Of a DNA stretch of 60,000 nt, positions 1-13,400 are shown piece after piece. The DNA is taken from positions 22,272,184 through 22,332,183 of the forward strand of contig CAIIXF020000012.1 of NCBI GenBank assembly GCA_903813345.2. The letters run 5' to 3'. Below the pieces are notes generated by a model. That model worked only from the letters and a program-made list of their open reading frames with translations. It had not been told where the DNA came from and did no database searches. The DNA comes from Owenia fusiformis. Taxonomy: Eukaryota; Annelida; Polychaeta; Sabellida; Oweniidae. The first letter of the stretch is position 1, and every line of letters begins with the position of its first letter. The position numbers and the translations under genes are program-made.

Positions 1-3000
1 CCCCTAACAACGTGTATGAGTAGATTTGTCCAAATATCTCTCGTTGGTGAGAACGTGTGTGAGGAGGATTTTTGCTTTTTGCACATACGAAAGCAAAAAT
101 CATAATAGGATTTGCCCATACGCGTATAGAGGGAAATGGCTCTACGGACGCTCTGAGGGCCTATAATGGTCGATTAAAGGTCGGGGAATCTAGGGAGGTA
201 GTTGGGGAGAATGCCTGGCTCGTGCTTCGCGGATCCGTCGAGGTCAAAAAATAGTCCTTCAAAAAACAGGCCTTCCAGACGTCCATATAGGGCTTTCGAC
301 GTAGATTCGAGCAGCGTACGTATCGTTCTACATTCCGCAATCGTTAGTTGGACGAAGGGAAACGTTGTTTTTGAAATGCTCTAGTCATCGTCCGGGCCTA
401 TTTTCTTTCAAATGTCTGTTGTTCGCAGAGATACGTATACCAAGTGTATACCAGGTGTCGTCTAGATATACGGCAACGGTGGCCCGTACGCGAACTTCAA
501 ACGCGTATATCTCGATAACTAATGGTCGGATTGAAATTTGGTTCACTGTTTTTTTAATGCTCGGAAAACTGTCTTTCCGACCAGCTAGTTTTCCTCCGAT
601 TCTGACTTCTTAAGGAGGCTCGAGAGGCCAAAATAGCGGAAATGCAGATTTCGACCTAGATTTCGACCTTTGACCCAGATAAGGATTTGACCTAATTTCC
701 CACCAACTACGCCTAGCCCCCTAACAACGTGTATGAGTAGATTTGTCCAAATATCTCTCGTTGGTGAGAACGTGTGTGAGGAGGATTTTTGCTTTTTGCA
801 CATACGAAAGCAAAAATCATAATAGGATTTGCCCATACGCGTATAGAGGGAAATGGCTCTACGGACGCTCTGAGGGCCTATAATGGTCGATTAAAGGTCG
901 GGGAATCTAGGGAGGTAGTTGGGGAGAATGCCTGGCTCGTGCTTCGCGGATCCGTCGAGGTCAAAAAATAGTCCTTCAAAAAACAGGCCTTCCAGACGTC
1001 CATATAGGGCTTTCGACGTAGATTCGAGCAGCGTACGTATCGTTCTACATTCCGCAATCGTTAGTTGGACGAAGGGAAACGTTGTTTTTGAAATGCTCTA
1101 GTCATCGTCCGGGCCTATTTTCTTTCAAATGTCTGTTGTTCGCAGAGATACGTATACCAAGTGTATACCAGGTGTCGTCTAGATATACGGCAACGGTGGC
1201 CCGTACGCGAACTTCAAACGCGTATATCTCGATAACTAATGGTCGGATTGAAATTTGGTTCACTGTTTTTTTAATGCTCGGAAAACTGTCTTTCCGACCA
1301 GCTAGTTTTCCTCCGATTCTGACTTCTTAAGGAGGCTCGAGAGGCCAAAATAGCGGAAATGCAGATTTCGACCTAGATTTCGACCTTTGACCCAGATAAG
1401 GATTTGACCTAATTTCCCACCAACTACGCCTAGCCCCCTAACAACGTGTATGAGTAGATTTGTCCAAATATCTCTCGTTGGTGAGAACGTGTGTGAGGAG
1501 GATTTTTGCTTTTTGCACATACGAAAGCAAAAATCATAATAGGATTTGCCCATACGCGTATAGAGGGAAATGGCTCTACGGACGCTCTGAGGGCCTATAA
1601 TGGTCGATTAAAGGTCGGGGAATCTAGGGAGGTAGTTGGGGAGAATGCCTGGCTCGTGCTTCGCGGATCCGTCGAGGTCAAAAAATAGTCCTTCAAAAAA
1701 CAGGCCTTCCAGACGTCCATATAGGGCTTTCGACGTAGATTCGAGCAGCGTACGTATCGTTCTACATTCCGCAATCGTTAGTTGGACGAAGGGAAACGTT
1801 GTTTTTGAAATGCTCTAGTCATCGTCCGGGCCTATTTTCTTTCAAATGTCTGTTGTTCGCAGAGATACGTATACCAAGTGTATACCAGGTGTCGTCTAGA
1901 TATACGGCAACGGTGGCCCGTACGCGAACTTCAAACGCGTATATCTCGATAACTAATGGTCGGATTGAAATTTGGTTCACTGTTTTTTTAATGCTCGGAA
2001 AACTGTCTTTCCGACCAGCTAGTTTTCCTCCGATTCTGACTTCTTAAGGAGGCTCGAGAGGCCAAAATAGCGGAAATGCAGATTTCGACCTAGATTTCGA
2101 CCTTTGACCCAGATAAGGATTTGACCTAATTTCCCACCAACTACGCCTAGCCCCCTAACAACGTGTATGAGTAGATTTGTCCAAATATCTCTCGTTGGTG
2201 AGAACGTGTGTGAGGAGGATTTTTGCTTTTTGCACATACGAAAGCAAAAATCATAATAGGATTTGCCCATACGCGTATAGAGGGAAATGGCTCTACGGAC
2301 GCTCTGAGGGCCTATAATGGTCGATTAAAGGTCGGGGAATCTAGGGAGGTAGTTGGGGAGAATGCCTGGCTCGTGCTTCGCGGATCCGTCGAGGTCAAAA
2401 AATAGTCCTTCAAAAAACAGGCCTTCCAGACGTCCATATAGGGCTTTCGACGTAGATTCGAGCAGCGTACGTATCGTTCTACATTCCGCAATCGTTAGTT
2501 GGACGAAGGGAAACGTTGTTTTTGAAATGCTCTAGTCATCGTCCGGGCCTATTTTCTTTCAAATGTCTGTTGTTCGCAGAGATACGTATACCAAGTGTAT
2601 ACCAGGTGTCGTCTAGATATACGGCAACGGTGGCCCGTACGCGAACTTCAAACGCGTATATCTCGATAACTAATGGTCGGATTGAAATTTGGTTCACTGT
2701 TTTTTTAATGCTCGGAAAACTGTCTTTCCGACCAGCTAGTTTTCCTCCGATTCTGACTTCTTAAGGAGGCTCGAGAGGCCAAAATAGCGGAAATGCAGAT
2801 TTCGACCTAGATTTCGACCTTTGACCCAGATAAGGATTTGACCTAATTTCCCACCAACTACGCCTAGCCCCCTAACAACGTGTATGAGTAGATTTGTCCA
2901 AATATCTCTCGTTGGTGAGAACGTGTGTGAGGAGGATTTTTGCTTTTTGCACATACGAAAGCAAAAATCATAATAGGATTTGCCCATACGCGTATAGAGG

Positions 3001-6000
3001 GAAATGGCTCTACGGACGCTCTGAGGGCCTATAATGGTCGATTAAAGGTCGGGGAATCTAGGGAGGTAGTTGGGGAGAATGCCTGGCTCGTGCTTCGCGG
3101 ATCCGTCGAGGTCAAAAAATAGTCCTTCAAAAAACAGGCCTTCCAGACGTCCATATAGGGCTTTCGACGTAGATTCGAGCAGCGTACGTATCGTTCTACA
3201 TTCCGCAATCGTTAGTTGGACGAAGGGAAACGTTGTTTTTGAAATGCTCTAGTCATCGTCCGGGCCTATTTTCTTTCAAATGTCTGTTGTTCGCAGAGAT
3301 ACGTATACCAAGTGTATACCAGGTGTCGTCTAGATATACGGCAACGGTGGCCCGTACGCGAACTTCAAACGCGTATATCTCGATAACTAATGGTCGGATT
3401 GAAATTTGGTTCACTGTTTTTTTAATGCTCGGAAAACTGTCTTTCCGACCAGCTAGTTTTCCTCCGATTCTGACTTCTTAAGGAGGCTCGAGAGGCCAAA
3501 ATAGCGGAAATGCAGATTTCGACCTAGATTTCGACCTTTGACCCAGATAAGGATTTGACCTAATTTCCCACCAACTACGCCTAGCCCCCTAACAACGTGT
3601 ATGAGTAGATTTGTCCAAATATCTCTCGTTGGTGAGAACGTGTGTGAGGAGGATTTTTGCTTTTTGCACATACGAAAGCAAAAATCATAATAGGATTTGC
3701 CCATACGCGTATAGAGGGAAATGGCTCTACGGACGCTCTGAGGGCCTATAATGGTCGATTAAAGGTCGGGGAATCTAGGGAGGTAGTTGGGGAGAATGCC
3801 TGGCTCGTGCTTCGCGGATCCGTCGAGGTCAAAAAATAGTCCTTCAAAAAACAGGCCTTCCAGACGTCCATATAGGGCTTTCGACGTAGATTCGAGCAGC
3901 GTACGTATCGTTCTACATTCCGCAATCGTTAGTTGGACGAAGGGAAACGTTGTTTTTGAAATGCTCTAGTCATCGTCCGGGCCTATTTTCTTTCAAATGT
4001 CTGTTGTTCGCAGAGATACGTATACCAAGTGTATACCAGGTGTCGTCTAGATATACGGCAACGGTGGCCCGTACGCGAACTTCAAACGCGTATATCTCGA
4101 TAACTAATGGTCGGATTGAAATTTGGTTCACTGTTTTTTTAATGCTCGGAAAACTGTCTTTCCGACCAGCTAGTTTTCCTCCGATTCTGACTTCTTAAGG
4201 AGGCTCGAGAGGCCAAAATAGCGGAAATGCAGATTTCGACCTAGATTTCGACCTTTGACCCAGATAAGGATTTGACCTAATTTCCCACCAACTACGCCTA
4301 GCCCCCTAACAACGTGTATGAGTAGATTTGTCCAAATATCTCTCGTTGGTGAGAACGTGTGTGAGGAGGATTTTTGCTTTTTGCACATACGAAAGCAAAA
4401 ATCATAATAGGATTTGCCCATACGCGTATAGAGGGAAATGGCTCTACGGACGCTCTGAGGGCCTATAATGGTCGATTAAAGGTCGGGGAATCTAGGGAGG
4501 TAGTTGGGGAGAATGCCTGGCTCGTGCTTCGCGGATCCGTCGAGGTCAAAAAATAGTCCTTCAAAAAACAGGCCTTCCAGACGTCCATATAGGGCTTTCG
4601 ACGTAGATTCGAGCAGCGTACGTATCGTTCTACATTCCGCAATCGTTAGTTGGACGAAGGGAAACGTTGTTTTTGAAATGCTCTAGTCATCGTCCGGGCC
4701 TATTTTCTTTCAAATGTCTGTTGTTCGCAGAGATACGTATACCAAGTGTATACCAGGTGTCGTCTAGATATACGGCAACGGTGGCCCGTACGCGAACTTC
4801 AAACGCGTATATCTCGATAACTAATGGTCGGATTGAAATTTGGTTCACTGTTTTTTTAATGCTCGGAAAACTGTCTTTCCGACCAGCTAGTTTTCCTCCG
4901 ATTCTGACTTCTTAAGGAGGCTCGAGAGGCCAAAATAGCGGAAATGCAGATTTCGACCTAGATTTCGACCTTTGACCCAGATAAGGATTTGACCTAATTT
5001 CCCACCAACTACGCCTAGCCCCCTAACAACGTGTATGAGTAGATTTGTCCAAATATCTCTCGTTGGTGAGAACGTGTGTGAGGAGGATTTTTGCTTTTTG
5101 CACATACGAAAGCAAAAATCATAATAGGATTTGCCCATACGCGTATAGAGGGAAATGGCTCTACGGACGCTCTGAGGGCCTATAATGGTCGATTAAAGGT
5201 CGGGGAATCTAGGGAGGTAGTTGGGGAGAATGCCTGGCTCGTGCTTCGCGGATCCGTCGAGGTCAAAAAATAGTCCTTCAAAAAACAGGCCTTCCAGACG
5301 TCCATATAGGGCTTTCGACGTAGATTCGAGCAGCGTACGTATCGTTCTACATTCCGCAATCGTTAGTTGGACGAAGGGAAACGTTGTTTTTGAAATGCTC
5401 TAGTCATCGTCCGGGCCTATTTTCTTTCAAATGTCTGTTGTTCGCAGAGATACGTATACCAAGTGTATACCAGGTGTCGTCTAGATATACGGCAACGGTG
5501 GCCCGTACGCGAACTTCAAACGCGTATATCTCGATAACTAATGGTCGGATTGAAATTTGGTTCACTGTTTTTTTAATGCTCGGAAAACTGTCTTTCCGAC
5601 CAGCTAGTTTTCCTCCGATTCTGACTTCTTAAGGAGGCTCGAGAGGCCAAAATAGCGGAAATGCAGATTTCGACCTAGATTTCGACCTTTGACCCAGATA
5701 AGGATTTGACCTAATTTCCCACCAACTACGCCTAGCCCCCTAACAACGTGTATGAGTAGATTTGTCCAAATATCTCTCGTTGGTGAGAACGTGTGTGAGG
5801 AGGATTTTTGCTTTTTGCACATACGAAAGCAAAAATCATAATAGGATTTGCCCATACGCGTATAGAGGGAAATGGCTCTACGGACGCTCTGAGGGCCTAT
5901 AATGGTCGATTAAAGGTCGGGGAATCTAGGGAGGTAGTTGGGGAGAATGCCTGGCTCGTGCTTCGCGGATCCGTCGAGGTCAAAAAATAGTCCTTCAAAA

Positions 6001-7272
6001 AACAGGCCTTCCAGACGTCCATATAGGGCTTTCGACGTAGATTCGAGCAGCGTACGTATCGTTCTACATTCCGCAATCGTTAGTTGGACGAAGGGAAACG
6101 TTGTTTTTGAAATGCTCTAGTCATCGTCCGGGCCTATTTTCTTTCAAATGTCTGTTGTTCGCAGAGATACGTATACCAAGTGTATACCAGGTGTCGTCTA
6201 GATATACGGCAACGGTGGCCCGTACGCGAACTTCAAACGCGTATATCTCGATAACTAATGGTCGGATTGAAATTTGGTTCACTGTTTTTTTAATGCTCGG
6301 AAAACTGTCTTTCCGACCAGCTAGTTTTCCTCCGATTCTGACTTCTTAAGGAGGCTCGAGAGGCCAAAATAGCGGAAATGCAGATTTCGACCTAGATTTC
6401 GACCTTTGACCCAGATAAGGATTTGACCTAATTTCCCACCAACTACGCCTAGCCCCCTAACAACGTGTATGAGTAGATTTGTCCAAATATCTCTCGTTGG
6501 TGAGAACGTGTGTGAGGAGGATTTTTGCTTTTTGCACATACGAAAGCAAAAATCATAATAGGATTTGCCCATACGCGTATAGAGGGAAATGGCTCTACGG
6601 ACGCTCTGAGGGCCTATAATGGTCGATTAAAGGTCGGGGAATCTAGGGAGGTAGTTGGGGAGAATGCCTGGCTCGTGCTTCGCGGATCCGTCGAGGTCAA
6701 AAAATAGTCCTTCAAAAAACAGGCCTTCCAGACGTCCATATAGGGCTTTCGACGTAGATTCGAGCAGCGTACGTATCGTTCTACATTCCGCAATCGTTAG
6801 TTGGACGAAGGGAAACGTTGTTTTTGAAATGCTCTAGTCATCGTCCGGGCCTATTTTCTTTCAAATGTCTGTTGTTCGCAGAGATACGTATACCAAGTGT
6901 ATACCAGGTGTCGTCTAGATATACGGCAACGGTGGCCCGTACGCGAACTTCAAACGCGTATATCTCGATAACTAATGGTCGGATTGAAATTTGGTTCACT
7001 GTTTTTTTAATGCTCGGAAAACTGTCTTTCCGACCAGCTAGTTTTCCTCCGATTCTGACTTCTTAAGGAGGCTCGAGAGGCCAAAATAGCGGAAATGCAG
7101 ATTTCGACCTAGATTTCGACCTTTGACCCAGATAAGGATTTGACCTAATTTCCCACCAACTACGCCTAGCCCCCTAACAACGTGTATGAGTAGATTTGTC
7201 CAAATATCTCTCGTTGGTGAGAACGTGTGTGAGGAGGATTTTTGCTTTTTGCACATACGAAAGCAAAAATCA
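1..7272. repeat. 717-bp satellite array, about 10.1 identical units
   Basis: The same 717-bp unit repeats from the left edge of the window to 7272, where the match stops abruptly inside the tract after a GAAAGCAAAAATC motif. Short reading frames that together cover the whole unit recur every 717 bp with unchanged translations in every copy, so the copies look identical at base level. Those frames are overlapping, on both strands and without recognisable domains, so I do not call them genes. The array runs off the left edge. Because the ERCC6L exons stop at 10301 and its C-terminal exons are not to the right of the array, the array probably lies within an ERCC6L intron. Collapse or over-expansion during assembly could change the copy number. 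Confidence 0.97.
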
Positions 7273-8900
7273 CTAGACATGTAAATTGAACAAGTTCAAT
7301 TTAAGACTCCAGATTTCAAACTTTTTTTAAGCTGAGTAATCCAGAACTTGTAAGCTGAGTCATTCAGAATAAGCTGAGTCAGCTAGAATATAGACATTTA
7401 GACAACTTTTAAGAAGGCTATCTTCGACTCTATTAGCTTAACATGGGGATATCATCATATCGACTTTCCGAGACTTCAAACCGCTATAACTATCTAACCA
7501 GAAGTTAGATCGAAATTTGGTTTAAAGATTCTGATTCCTGAGAAAATTCTACCCTTAATTCATAACTCATACGTTAAATTTGGAGAATTTTTTGTTTGAC
7601 CTACATTTCGGACACCATATCTCAAAAGTGGGTCAAAAAACTTTCTAACGGCAGAAGGCTAACACTATAAGCACACTCTGTGCTACCTGTATACAAAATT
7701 TTGAAGCAAATCCTTACAGTGTAATGTCAGAATCGCAAAAATAAGGAAAAACTATGAATTTGACCTAGATTTTGACCAAGGCATTTTTGCGTCCAAATTT
7801 TAAAGCTAGATAGCCTTCGAGGTCCCCTCCTTTTATAGGCTTTCAGAATATTAACCTGTACTCAGTCTATATCTGGTATTTTGAACTTCAAAAAATCCTT
7901 TTTCTCATTGACATAACATGGGGCACCAAATTTAGCGATTTTTGAGCTTTCAAAACGCCATAACTTTCGAACCGGTAGTCGGATCGAAATTTGGTTTGCA
8001 GATTCAGATTCCTGACAAAATTCGTCCCCTAATTCATATCTCATACGTTAAATTTGGAAATTTTTTATTTTGACCTTCTTTTTGGACACGCCATAACTTC
8101 CGACCCGGAAGTCGGATCGAAATTTGGTTTGCAGATTCGGATTCCTGAGAAAATTCTACCCTTAATTCATAACTCATACGTTGAATCTGGAGAACTTTTT
8201 ATTTTGACCTACTTTTCGGACACCATATCTCAAAAGTGGGTCAAAATACTTTCTGACGGCAAAAGGCTAACACTATTAGCACACTCTTTGCTACCTGTAT
8301 ACAAAATTTTGAAGTAAATTATTAAAGTGTAGTGTCAGAATCGTAAAAATAAGGAAAAACTATGAATTTGACCTAGATTTTGACCTAAGCATTTTGGTGT
8401 CCAAATTTTGAAGCTATGTAGCTTTTGAGGTCCCCTTCTTTTATAAGCATTCATTATGTTAAGCTGTACCCAGTCTATATCTGGTATATTACACTTCGAA
8501 AAAGTCTTTTTTCCCATTGACTTAACATAGGCACCAAATTTAGCGATTTTTGAGCTTTCAAAACGCCATAACTTCCGAACCGGAAGTCTGATCCAAATTT
8601 GATTTGCAGATTCGGATTCCTGAGATCATTCTACACTTAATTCATAACTCACATGTTGAATTTGGAAAACTTTTTGTTTTGACCTACTTTCCGGACGCCA
8701 TATCTCAAAATCGGTAAAAGTAATCAAAATTCTGATGTCATATCTTTGATTCGCCTTTTTCTAAGCTACACGATGAAAAAAAGATGAAGGAGTTACGAAG
8801 AATATTGACGAAGATATGATGAAGAATGTTGAAAATGTAAGATTTGACCTAGTTCTTGACCTTTGACCTAGATAAAAATTTGACCTAATTTCCCAGAAAG
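7273..8900. repeat. Diverged relatives of the satellite family, about 480-bp direct repeats
   Basis: Two long units (about 7485-7965 and 8088-8567), a short one (7966-8087) and a partial third (8568-8700) repeat the same text: CGCCATAACTTCCGAACCGG, then TCGGATCGAAATTTGGTTTG, then CATATCTCAAAAGTGGGTCA. Copies differ at many positions. The segment at about 8845-8895 (TTTGACCTAG then CTTTGACCTAGATAA then TTTGACCTAATTTCCCA) closely matches the end of the 717-bp satellite unit, and the TCGGAT-GAAATTTGGTT motif occurs in both. This block therefore looks like an old, decayed relative of the homogeneous satellite next to it. No coding potential is recognised. Confidence 0.8.
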
Positions 8901-9008
8901 CCGGATACAGTCTTTAGTTAACCATGTAAGTTGGATTAAGTAAGATGTTATAGTTGGAGAGAAAATCTGTTAGGAGGAAGAAAGAAAAAAGAAGAAGAAT
9001 AATAAAAA

Positions 9009-9175
9009 GAAAACAGGCAAAAACAATAGACTCCAGATTTTCAATCTGGAGTCTAATAATAATAATAAAGAAAACAGGCAAAAACAATAGACTCCAGATT
9101 TTCAATCTGGAGTCTAATAAAGAAAACAGGCAAAAACAATAGACTCCAGATTTTCAATCTGGAGTCTAATAATGT
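9009..9175. repeat. Three hairpin repeats
   Basis: Three copies of a 50-60-bp unit start at 9009, 9070 and 9122. Each contains a perfect 12-bp stem (AGACTCCAGATT and its complement AATCTGGAGTCT) around a 3-base loop. The last copy runs directly into the 70-bp array at 9171. Confidence 0.9.
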
Positions 9176-10332
9176 CTTACCCGTCTTCCCCATCCAGTCC
9201 TAGTTGATAATTAGAGACAAAATGATGTATTACATATAATAATGTCTTACCCGTCTTCCCCATCCAGTCCTAGTTGATTACAAGAGACAAAATGATGTAT
9301 TACATATAATAATGTCTTACCCGTCTTCCCCATCCAGTCCTAGTTGATTACAAGAGACAAAATGATGTATTACATATAATAATGTCTTACCCGTCTTCCC
9401 CATCCAGTCCTAGTTGGTTACAAGAGACAAAATGATGTATTACATATAATAATGTCTTACCCGTCTTCCCCATCCAGTCCTAGTTGATTACAAGAGACAA
9501 AATGATGTATTACATATAATAATGTCTTACCCGTCTTCCCCATCCAGTCCTAGTTGATTACAAGAGACAAAATGATGTATTACATATAATAATGTCTTAC
9601 CCGTCTTCCCCATCCAGTCCTAGTTGATTACAAGAGACAAAATGATGTATTACATATAATAATGTCTTACCCGTCTTCCCCATCCAGTCCTAGTTGGTTA
9701 CAAGAGACAAAATGATGTATTTCATATAATAATGTCTTACCCGTCTTCCCCATCCAGTCCTAGTTGGTTACAAGAGACAAAATGATGTATTTCATATAAT
9801 AATGTCTTACCCGTCTTCCCCATCCAGTCCTAGTTGATTACAAGAGACAAAATGATGTATTTCATATAATAATGTCTTACCCGTCTTCCCCATCCAGTCC
9901 TAGTTGGTTACAAGAGACAAAATGATGTATTACATATAATAATGTCTTACCCGTCTTCCCCATCCAGTCCTAGTTGGTTACAAGAGACAAAATGATGTAT
10001 TTCATATAATAATGTCTTACCCGTCTTCCCCATCCAGTCCTAGTTGGTTACAAGAGACAAAATGATGTATTTCATATAATAATGTCTTACCCGTCTTCCC
10101 CATCCAGTCCTAGTTGGTTACAAGAGACAAAATGATGTATTTCATATAATAATGTCTTACCCGTCTTCCCCATCCAGTCCTAGTTGATTACAAGAGACAA
10201 AATGATGTATTTCATATAATAATGTCTTACCCGTCTTCCCCATCCAGTCCTAGTTGGTTACAAGAGACAAAATGATGTATTTCATATAATAATGTCTTAC
10301 CCCTCTTCCCCATCCAGTCCTAGTTGGTTACA
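9171..10332. repeat. 70-bp tandem array containing an ERCC6L exon end and splice donor
   Basis: Sixteen full 70-bp units start at 9171 and every 70 bp to 10221. They lead into the authentic exon end at 10291-10332. Read on the minus strand, each unit contains about 31 nt of the ERCC6L exon end (CTAGGACTGGATGGGGAAGA), the donor GTAAGAC and about 38 nt of intron. Units vary at only a few positions (gatta/ggtta, tacat/ttcat, and gtc/ctc next to the donor). The array lies just downstream of the exon at 10301-10419. Confidence 0.96.
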
Positions 10333-10419
10333 TGCTTGAGTGGAGAGTAACCTTGGATGATCACAGATCTTCTTCAACACATTTAGAGCAACCAGAGGGG
10401 ATTTACTGGACATCAACAT
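10301..10419 (-). CDS. ERCC6L: ERCC6L exon, CDHPRLL segment
   Basis: The exon encodes MLMSSKSPLVALNVLKKICD, HPRLLSTQACNQLGLDGEE and ends in phase 2 at a GTAAG donor. This is the last ERCC6L exon in the window. Its final 31 nt and the donor are the seed of the 70-bp array immediately downstream. Confidence 0.94.
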
Positions 10420-13400
10420 CTACAAAACAGAAAATGCTATTAGTAATACAATTATTTTATTTCATTTTTCTGTTAAGTAACCTACAAATCTCTCTCGAAT
10501 GGTATCCCACAAAGCCACAAGCCGAAGCAAGGACTATCAATTCCAAAACTAGTAAACAGTAACTGATATTTTCTCTGTCTCACATATTTGATGTGTTTGA
10601 TTGGTGCAAATCACTAATCTTTCTTTCATGTCATATGACATGAGGGTTTGCCCATAACAAACCAGAACAACGGCAACGCCAAAGCGTAGCGAATCCCATC
10701 GAACAGAAATGGCTGGCATTTTTACAAACGAAATATATAGCAAATATCATGAAATAACACACATAAGAAAGGCCACCATTTTCAAAATGGTTGCTCACTA
10801 GCCAAGTTGTCATCAGAAGAAGTAATACGCTTTTTTTTTAGTATTCACATACCAAATATGCACAAAATCGCTTCTTTACTTTTCAAGTAAAATACTTTAA
10901 AATGGTGGCCATTTTTCAAAAGTGTCATTAGACAGTGTGCCTTGCTTATAGTTATTCACATACCAAATATGAACAAAATCGCTCCACCACTTTTCAAGTT
11001 ACAGTAAAATATGTTAAAATGGCGGCCATTTTTTAAAATGGCCACCTTCTACCAAAAGTGTTATTAGACAGTGTGCCATGCTTATATTATTCACATACCA
11101 AATATGAACAAAATCGCTCCACTACTTTTCGAGTTATAGTAAAATATGTTAAAATGGCAGCCATTTTTCAAAATGGCTGCCTCCTACCAAAAGTGTCATT
11201 AGACAGTGAGCCATGCTTATGGTTTTCTCATACCAAATATGAACAAAATCGCTCCACTACTTCTTGAGTTACAGCAAAAATCGTAAAATAACGAGTAAAG
11301 GCCGCCATTTTTCAAGATGGCTTCCATGTGCTTCTTTAATATCTACATTTCTAGCTTTATCAATGTCCTATATCATTATTTTACATTTAAAACATAATGC
11401 TATTACAGTTTTACATATTGCAACTAAATTACTGTAAAATCGGCACTAAAATGGACGCCATTTTAAATGAGCGGCCATTTTGAAAATTGGCTTTCGAGCA
11501 GAACTTCTACCCCCATAGGGTGTATGTGTACAAAATATGAACAAAATCGGGCCAACGGTATTTGAGTTATTGCCTGGACGGACGTACGTACGTACGTACG
11601 TACGTACGGACGGACGGACGGACGTACGTACGGACGGACGTATGTACGGACGGACGTACGGACGGACGGAGGCGTTCCCTATATCCCTCCGAACTTCGTT
11701 CGATGGGATAATTATACTATATAATGATCTCATATCTATAAACAGTGTACATCACAAGGATTTAGAATGTCATTTATGGACCAGTTGCATTAGTACTCTG
11801 AGTTTCACATATCTTGTAATTTAAACTTTGTATTTCTCCTGGCTATCAAAAACACAGCCTTTTACATCTATTTTGGTGTTTTTCAAAATAAATCATGTCT
11901 GTTATAATGTATACAGGGTGCACCCTAAGGACTTTCAAAGTTGATATATGGACCTGTTGTTTTTTCCTATACTGATAGAACAACTGCCCTCTGGTTCAGT
12001 ATTTATCACACACCCTGCACACCGGACCAGATTGTGACATATTTTACTGCGAACTATGATTTTGCGCCACCTATAGCGCTGACGCCATATTGGATTCAAA
12101 GCGGTCTTAATACCTATCATCAAACTCCAGTTAATTCGCATTGAAATCATTTAGCTATGCATTTGAAGTTTTTTACCAGTTGTGCACAACATATTGATTG
12201 AGTTATATAATAATTTTCATCCTCCTCTCTCATAAAGTTTTGAAGTTCTAAGAGAATTAGTTTGAGCTGTCAACTGTCAACAATTCTACCACAAAAAATC
12301 ATTGTTTCAAAAAAGGTCTAACGGCGCGAAATACCCAAATATCAAAATCTGAAATCATATGATTGTGTGTCACTGCGGTGTTTATTTGGCCTCCAAATTT
12401 GAAAAAGATTGTTAAAGAAATGAGAATTTTGAAACAAGAAAAGTGTTCCGCATTGGATTCTATGCTAATAACGGCTCTTTGGAACAATTCAAAAACGAGA
12501 CTTACGCCTGTACATTGGCGCCTCAAATTTGAAGAACAGTTTCACTCATTATACCTCATTTGGGCCTGCCGTGCTGTATGTAAAATTTCCGAAATGGCTA
12601 CCTGTCATGAAATCAATGTTACCTCTTGAACTCTCTCTGTAGATATAAAGTCTGTGTAGATTTGTTGTTGGGGTTCAGAGAGGTATACCCAGCATATCAA
12701 ATCATTCTTCCTTGTTAACTCAGGCATCCTGTTATAAAGAACATGACATGTGACGTCACAAAAGCTAGAACAATTGATTTACAGGTCTATATTGGAATAC
12801 GTTGAACGCTAAATTCATAAATGCAAATAGTTGTGTTTCTTGTCTGTTTATCATATTAGAATCGCAACAAAAGCCTCGATTTTATAATTTATGTCAAATA
12901 TATGACCTCAAATTTTATTCTGGCCATTGCCAAAGATCTCAATCGCTATGTGATTTCGGTCTTTTAACAATGAACAGAATAAAATTTTCGGTCATATATT
13001 ACGCCATAAATCTCTCAATTCCTTAACTAACATAGAAACCATTTGTTACATAAATAGGATACCAAAAGTTGATCACAGAAATGTGGCTGTAGCGGTATGT
13101 CATCATTTCTTGGAGTAATAACATATTATGCATCTACCATTAGCCCATTAATCATTCCATTTCATTGTTTCCTTTTAATGTAGATAATTGTCAAATATAC
13201 TTTGTATTCTTAGGGTAAGAACAATTATTTGAAGTTTTGCAATTTTGATGTAGAGAGTGAACAATGGTGAAAATGAACAAGAAAACTATAATCAGATCAT
13301 TTTAATGATTGACAGCGATTATTACTCCTGAGAATAAAGTAGAGCTAATTGAAAGAATATAATCATATCTTACTCTAAGATCTTATCATCAGTTGGTACA

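Larger units (their letters stand above)
10420..12622. other. ERCC6L intron with repeats, no exon seen
   Basis: No exon was recognised. Contents include about four copies of a 111-138-bp repeat (10843-11295), a TACG/GACG microsatellite (11577-11675), and a TACAGGGTGCACCC motif at 11910 that resembles a transposon terminus but has no partner found. Confidence 0.6.

Noticed and set aside
1-7280. Dozens of identical 60-83-codon reading frames on both strands
   Set aside because: They are shadows of the 717-bp satellite: overlapping, on both strands, with no domains and no codon structure of a gene.
9171-10332. CRISPR-like array of regular units
   Set aside because: There are no unique spacers; whole 70-bp units repeat, and they derive from an exon end in a eukaryotic gene.
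12299-12629. Reading frames on both strands near 12.3-12.6 kb as ERCC6L exons
   Set aside because: They do not match ERCC6L; the true exon is 12623-12728 in another frame with proper splice sites.
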